Of a stretch of DNA of 17,211 nt, positions 14,396 to 17,211 are shown in pieces. The stretch's first letter is position 1. Each line of letters begins with the position of its first letter. Made by a program: the position numbers and the translations under genes. The notes beneath the pieces are model-generated. The model saw only the letters and a program-made list of their open reading frames with translations. It made no database searches and was not told where the DNA came from. The stretch is from Pseudomonadota bacterium (lineage in GTDB: Bacteria > Pseudomonadota > Alphaproteobacteria > Sphingomonadales > Sphingomonadaceae). The stretch lies in NCBI GenBank assembly GCA_023386135.1, contig JAEWKG010000128.1, positions 1 through 17,211 of the forward strand, in the 5' to 3' direction.

Positions 14396-17211
14396 ATGCG
14401 TATCACCCAACTCGCCCGGCTGGCGCTGCTCGGCAGCACCAGCCTGCTGACCGCCACCGTCGTTTCGGCGCAGGAGCAGCCGGCGCCGCCCGCGCCTGCC
14501 GACGCCTCTCAAACCGCCGACGCGCAGCCAGAGATCGTCGTCACCGGCAGCCAGATCCAGGGCGCGCAGATCGACGCGGTGCTGCCGGTCACCGTGCTCG
14601 ACGCGCAGGATATCGAGACCACCGGCGCGACCACTGGTGACGAGCTGTTCCGCTCGATCCCGCAGGCGGGCACGGTCGCGTTCAACGAGCAGAATGCCGA
14701 CACCCAGAACAATGCGCGCGGCGACGTCGCTTCGGTCAACCTGCGCGACCTCGGCACCGGCAACACGCTGCTGCTGATCAATGGGCGCCGAATGACCCTG
14801 CACCCGGGCTTCCAGACCGAGCTGCTGGTCCCCGTCGTCAGTTCCGATACCAACGAAATCACCCCGGGCAGCGTGAAGCGCATCGAAGTGCTGCGCGACG
14901 GCGCCTCCGCCATCTACGGCGCCGACGCGGTCGCGGGCGTGATCAACACCATCCTCAAGGGCAACCGCACCGGCGGGTTCCTTGAGGGCGAAGCGCGCCT
15001 CTATGACGGCACCAGCATGCTCGGCTACCAGATCAACGGCGGCTTCGACTTTGCCGGCGGCAAGGCCAACCTGACCCTTTACGGCAGCTACTTCCGAGAA
15101 AGCGGCATGCCGGCCGCCGACCGGGTCTATTCGTCGGACGACAATCGCCTGCCGCTGGTCGAGGGCACCGACTTCGAAGGCGACGCTTCGTTCAACAACC
15201 GCAACACCTTCGGCCCCTTCGGCCAGTTCGACATCCAGGCGCCGAACAACCGCACGCCGATTGGCGACGACGATTTCTTCCTCCAGCCGAGCACGTTCCC
15301 GGGCTGCAAATTGCAGTTCGGGAACGGCATCTGTGCCCGTGACGGCACCACGCCGGTCGCCGACGTGCGCTACAACACCGTCTACGGCAACGACCTCATC
15401 GCCAGCAAGAACCGCTACAACGCGATGGCGCTCCTGAACTACGAGTTGTCGGACAGCGTCGAGGCGTACTTCGAAGGCAGCTATTACCGCACCGAGAGCT
15501 TCCGCAACATCGACGCCTCGGCGATCCTGAGCGCGGTGCCGGTCGGCATCTCGCGCAACGCCTATTACAACCCGTTTGGCCCGACGACCCGGGGCGGCGT
15601 CGCCAATCCGCAGCGCCTGCCAGGCACCACCATTCCCGCCACCGGCGCCGACGTGATCATGGAGCGCTACCGCTTCGTCGACGCGGGCAACCGCGGCGTG
15701 GCGGTCGACAAGGACACTTACCGCGCGGTCGCGGGCCTGCGAGGCAACTTCGGCGCGTGGGACTTCGACACCGGCGTGCTCTACTCCGAGGCGAAGTCGA
15801 CCGACGTCGAGAGCAACCGCGTTTCGCTGACGCTGATGCAGAAGCAGATCAATCTGACCACGCCCGACGCCTACAACCCGTTCAACGGCGGCTGCCTGGG
15901 CGATCCGGGCGAAGGCGATTGCACGCCCAACCCGGCCTCCTCGATCGATCCGTTCCGCATCGATGTCTACCGCAAGGGCGGCACCAGTCTCGCGCTCGCC
16001 GATTTCAAGCTGAGCCGTGACGACCTGTTCACCCTGCCCGGCGGCAACCTCGGCGTGGCGACGGGCGTCGAGTGGCGGCGCGAGACGTTCTACGACGACC
16101 GCGACCCGCGGCTCGACGGGACGATCACCTTCACCGACAGCGTTACGGGCGTGTTCAACGGCAGCGATGTCGCGGGCACCAGCCCCTCGCCCGACACCAG
16201 CGGCCACCGCGAAGTGTACTCCGCCTTCGCCGAGCTGTTCGTGCCACTGGTCGATCGCGACATGAACATTCCGCTGGTCGAGGAATTCAACGTCCAACTC
16301 GCCGGCCGGGTCGAGCACTTCACCGACATCGACGAGACCGCCGCGGTCCCGCGCGTCGCCGCGTCGTGGACGACCATTCCGGGCGTCACCTTCCGCGGCG
16401 CATGGTCGAAGGGCTTCCGTGCGCCGAACCTGATCCAGGTCAACGACGAAGGAACCACCCGCTCGAACACCCGCGACGACTTCGTGGTATGCCAGGCGCA
16501 GGTGAAGAAGGGGATCATCGCCAACCTCGGTGCCTGCCCCGGCGTGGGCGTGATCAGCATCCGCTCGGGCACCGAGAACCTCGTTCCCGAAGACAGCACC
16601 AGCTTGAACCTTGGCGTGGTGCTCGAACCCGCCTTCATCCCCGGCCTGACGCTGACCGCCGACTACTGGCGGGTGAAGCAGAAGGACCTCGTCGGCACGT
16701 TCGGCGACGACAACGCGATCGCGCTCGATTATCTGCTGCGCCTCTCCGGCAGCAGCAATCCCAACGTGGTGCGCCTGGCGCCCACCGCCGAGGACATCGC
16801 GCTGTTCGCCGGCACCGGCCTCGCCCCGGCGGGCAAGATCGACTTCGTGCAGGACGACTACATCAACCTCGACAGCCGCGTGTCGCGCGGGATCGACTTC
16901 GGCCTGACCTACCGCGTGCCCGATTTCGGCGCCGGCAAGTTCCGGGTGAAGGCCAACGTCGCGCGGCTGCTGGGCTTCGTGCAGACTGCCAGCGCGGATG
17001 GCCAGACGCTGGTCGACGCGGTCGCCGCCGGCACCCTCCCGCTCGACGTGTCGGTGGGCGGGCTCGGAGAATTGCTCCAGCTCGACGGGCGGCCCAAGTG
17101 GCGCGCCAGCGGCTCGATCAACTGGGAGAAAGGCCCGTGGGAAGCGGGGTTGTTCGGTCAGTACGTCGGCAAGTTCTGGGACACCAGCGTGGTGCGCGAC
17201 GTGCTCCTAGT
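14396..17211 (+). CDS. TonB-dependent outer-membrane receptor (3' end beyond window)
   Basis: A single open frame runs from 14396 to the last base, giving 938 codons with no stop, and continues past the right edge. It begins with a signal peptide (M-R-I-T-Q-L-A-R-L-A-L-L-G..., cleavage expected after V-V-S-A near residue 25). A TonB box (PEIVVTGSQI) follows, then a plug with VNLRDLGTGNTLLLINGRRM and IEVLRDGASAIYGADAVAGV. The rest is a long barrel with A-W-S-K-G-F-R-A-P-N-L and a late DYWRVKQKDLVG strand. Only the last C-terminal barrel strands are missing. This belongs to the large-receptor class abundant in sphingomonads, distinct in sequence from the first receptor. GGGAGGA (14381-14387) is 8 bp before this ATG but only 2 bp before the alternative ATG at 14390, so 14396 is preferred. 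Coupling to the esterase and dctA suggests it imports the ester that the hydrolase cleaves. Confidence 0.95.
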   Translation, partial: MRITQLARLALLGSTSLLTATVVSAQEQPAPPAPADASQTADAQPEIVVTGSQIQGAQIDAVLPVTVLDAQDIETTGATTGDELFRSIPQAGTVAFNEQNADTQNNARGDVASVNLRDLGTGNTLLLINGRRMTLHPGFQTELLVPVVSSDTNEITPGSVKRIEVLRDGASAIYGADAVAGVINTILKGNRTGGFLEGEARLYDGTSMLGYQINGGFDFAGGKANLTLYGSYFRESGMPAADRVYSSDDNRLPLVEGTDFEGDASFNNRNTFGPFGQFDIQAPNNRTPIGDDDFFLQPSTFPGCKLQFGNGICARDGTTPVADVRYNTVYGNDLIASKNRYNAMALLNYELSDSVEAYFEGSYYRTESFRNIDASAILSAVPVGISRNAYYNPFGPTTRGGVANPQRLPGTTIPATGADVIMERYRFVDAGNRGVAVDKDTYRAVAGLRGNFGAWDFDTGVLYSEAKSTDVESNRVSLTLMQKQINLTTPDAYNPFNGGCLGDPGEGDCTPNPASSIDPFRIDVYRKGGTSLALADFKLSRDDLFTLPGGNLGVATGVEWRRETFYDDRDPRLDGTITFTDSVTGVFNGSDVAGTSPSPDTSGHREVYSAFAELFVPLVDRDMNIPLVEEFNVQLAGRVEHFTDIDETAAVPRVAASWTTIPGVTFRGAWSKGFRAPNLIQVNDEGTTRSNTRDDFVVCQAQVKKGIIANLGACPGVGVISIRSGTENLVPEDSTSLNLGVVLEPAFIPGLTLTADYWRVKQKDLVGTFGDDNAIALDYLLRLSGSSNPNVVRLAPTAEDIALFAGTGLAPAGKIDFVQDDYINLDSRVSRGIDFGLTYRVPDFGAGKFRVKANVARLLGFVQTASADGQTLVDAVAAGTLPLDVSVGGLGELLQLDGRPKWRASGSINWEKGPWEAGLFGQYVGKFWDTSVVRDVLL

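Noticed and set aside
14282..16318. A 678-codon open frame on the minus strand opposite the second receptor
   Set aside because: It has the same low-information, acidic and Arg-rich composition. The plus strand encodes a receptor with plug and barrel motifs through the whole stretch.

Overview
The window is GC-rich DNA with the look of an alphaproteobacterium of the Sphingomonadales (Sphingomonas, Novosphingobium, Sphingobium or Erythrobacteraceae). The clues are two large TonB-dependent receptors with EIVVTA/EIVVTG-type TonB boxes, a catabolic-style mix of acyl-CoA dehydrogenases, a CoA ligase and a TetR regulator, and very high G/C in third codon positions. This assignment is inferred from gene content, not from a marker gene. 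No mobile element, CRISPR array or rRNA is visible.

Layout. (1) Positions 1-365: the 3' end of a gene continuing from the left, then a tRNA-Thr(UGU) gene with encoded CCA. (2) Positions 384-8742: a catabolic locus. It holds a DUF2236/MpaB-type oxygenase (-), an acyl-CoA dehydrogenase large-subunit type (+), a convergent acyl-CoA dehydrogenase small-subunit type (-), a TetR-family regulator (-), a TonB-dependent receptor (+) and a feruloyl-CoA-synthase-type ligase (+). Four copies of a palindrome of the form TTATCA-N4-TGATAA (two of them with a C/G change at one outer base) sit in exactly the three regulatory gaps of this locus: one between the oxygenase and the large dehydrogenase, one in front of the small dehydrogenase, and a tandem pair between tetR and the receptor. 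They are not seen elsewhere in the window. The simplest reading is one TetR-controlled regulon: the receptor imports a substrate, the ligase makes its CoA thioester, the two dehydrogenase subunits desaturate it, and the oxygenase has an unknown oxidative role. The substrate cannot be read from sequence; an aromatic or phenylpropanoid-like acid, or another bulky carboxylic acid, is plausible.

(3) Positions 8755-13411: a dicarboxylate system. dctD and dctB (both -, overlapping by 4 bp) are divergent from dctA (+). The DctD-like regulator has lost the GAFTGA loop that normally contacts sigma-54, yet a sigma-54-like -24/-12 element with correct GG/GC spacing lies in front of dctA. (4) Positions 13401-17211: dctA is followed, with overlaps or gaps of a few bases, by an exported (Tat-like) alpha/beta-hydrolase of esterase type and then a second TonB-dependent receptor that runs off the right edge. 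This suggests a transport chain: the outer-membrane receptor brings in an ester, the periplasmic esterase cleaves it, and DctA takes up the released acid.

The points most worth a second look are the four-site TetR regulon with its convergent dehydrogenase pair, the GAFTGA-less DctD, and the dctA-esterase-receptor operon.
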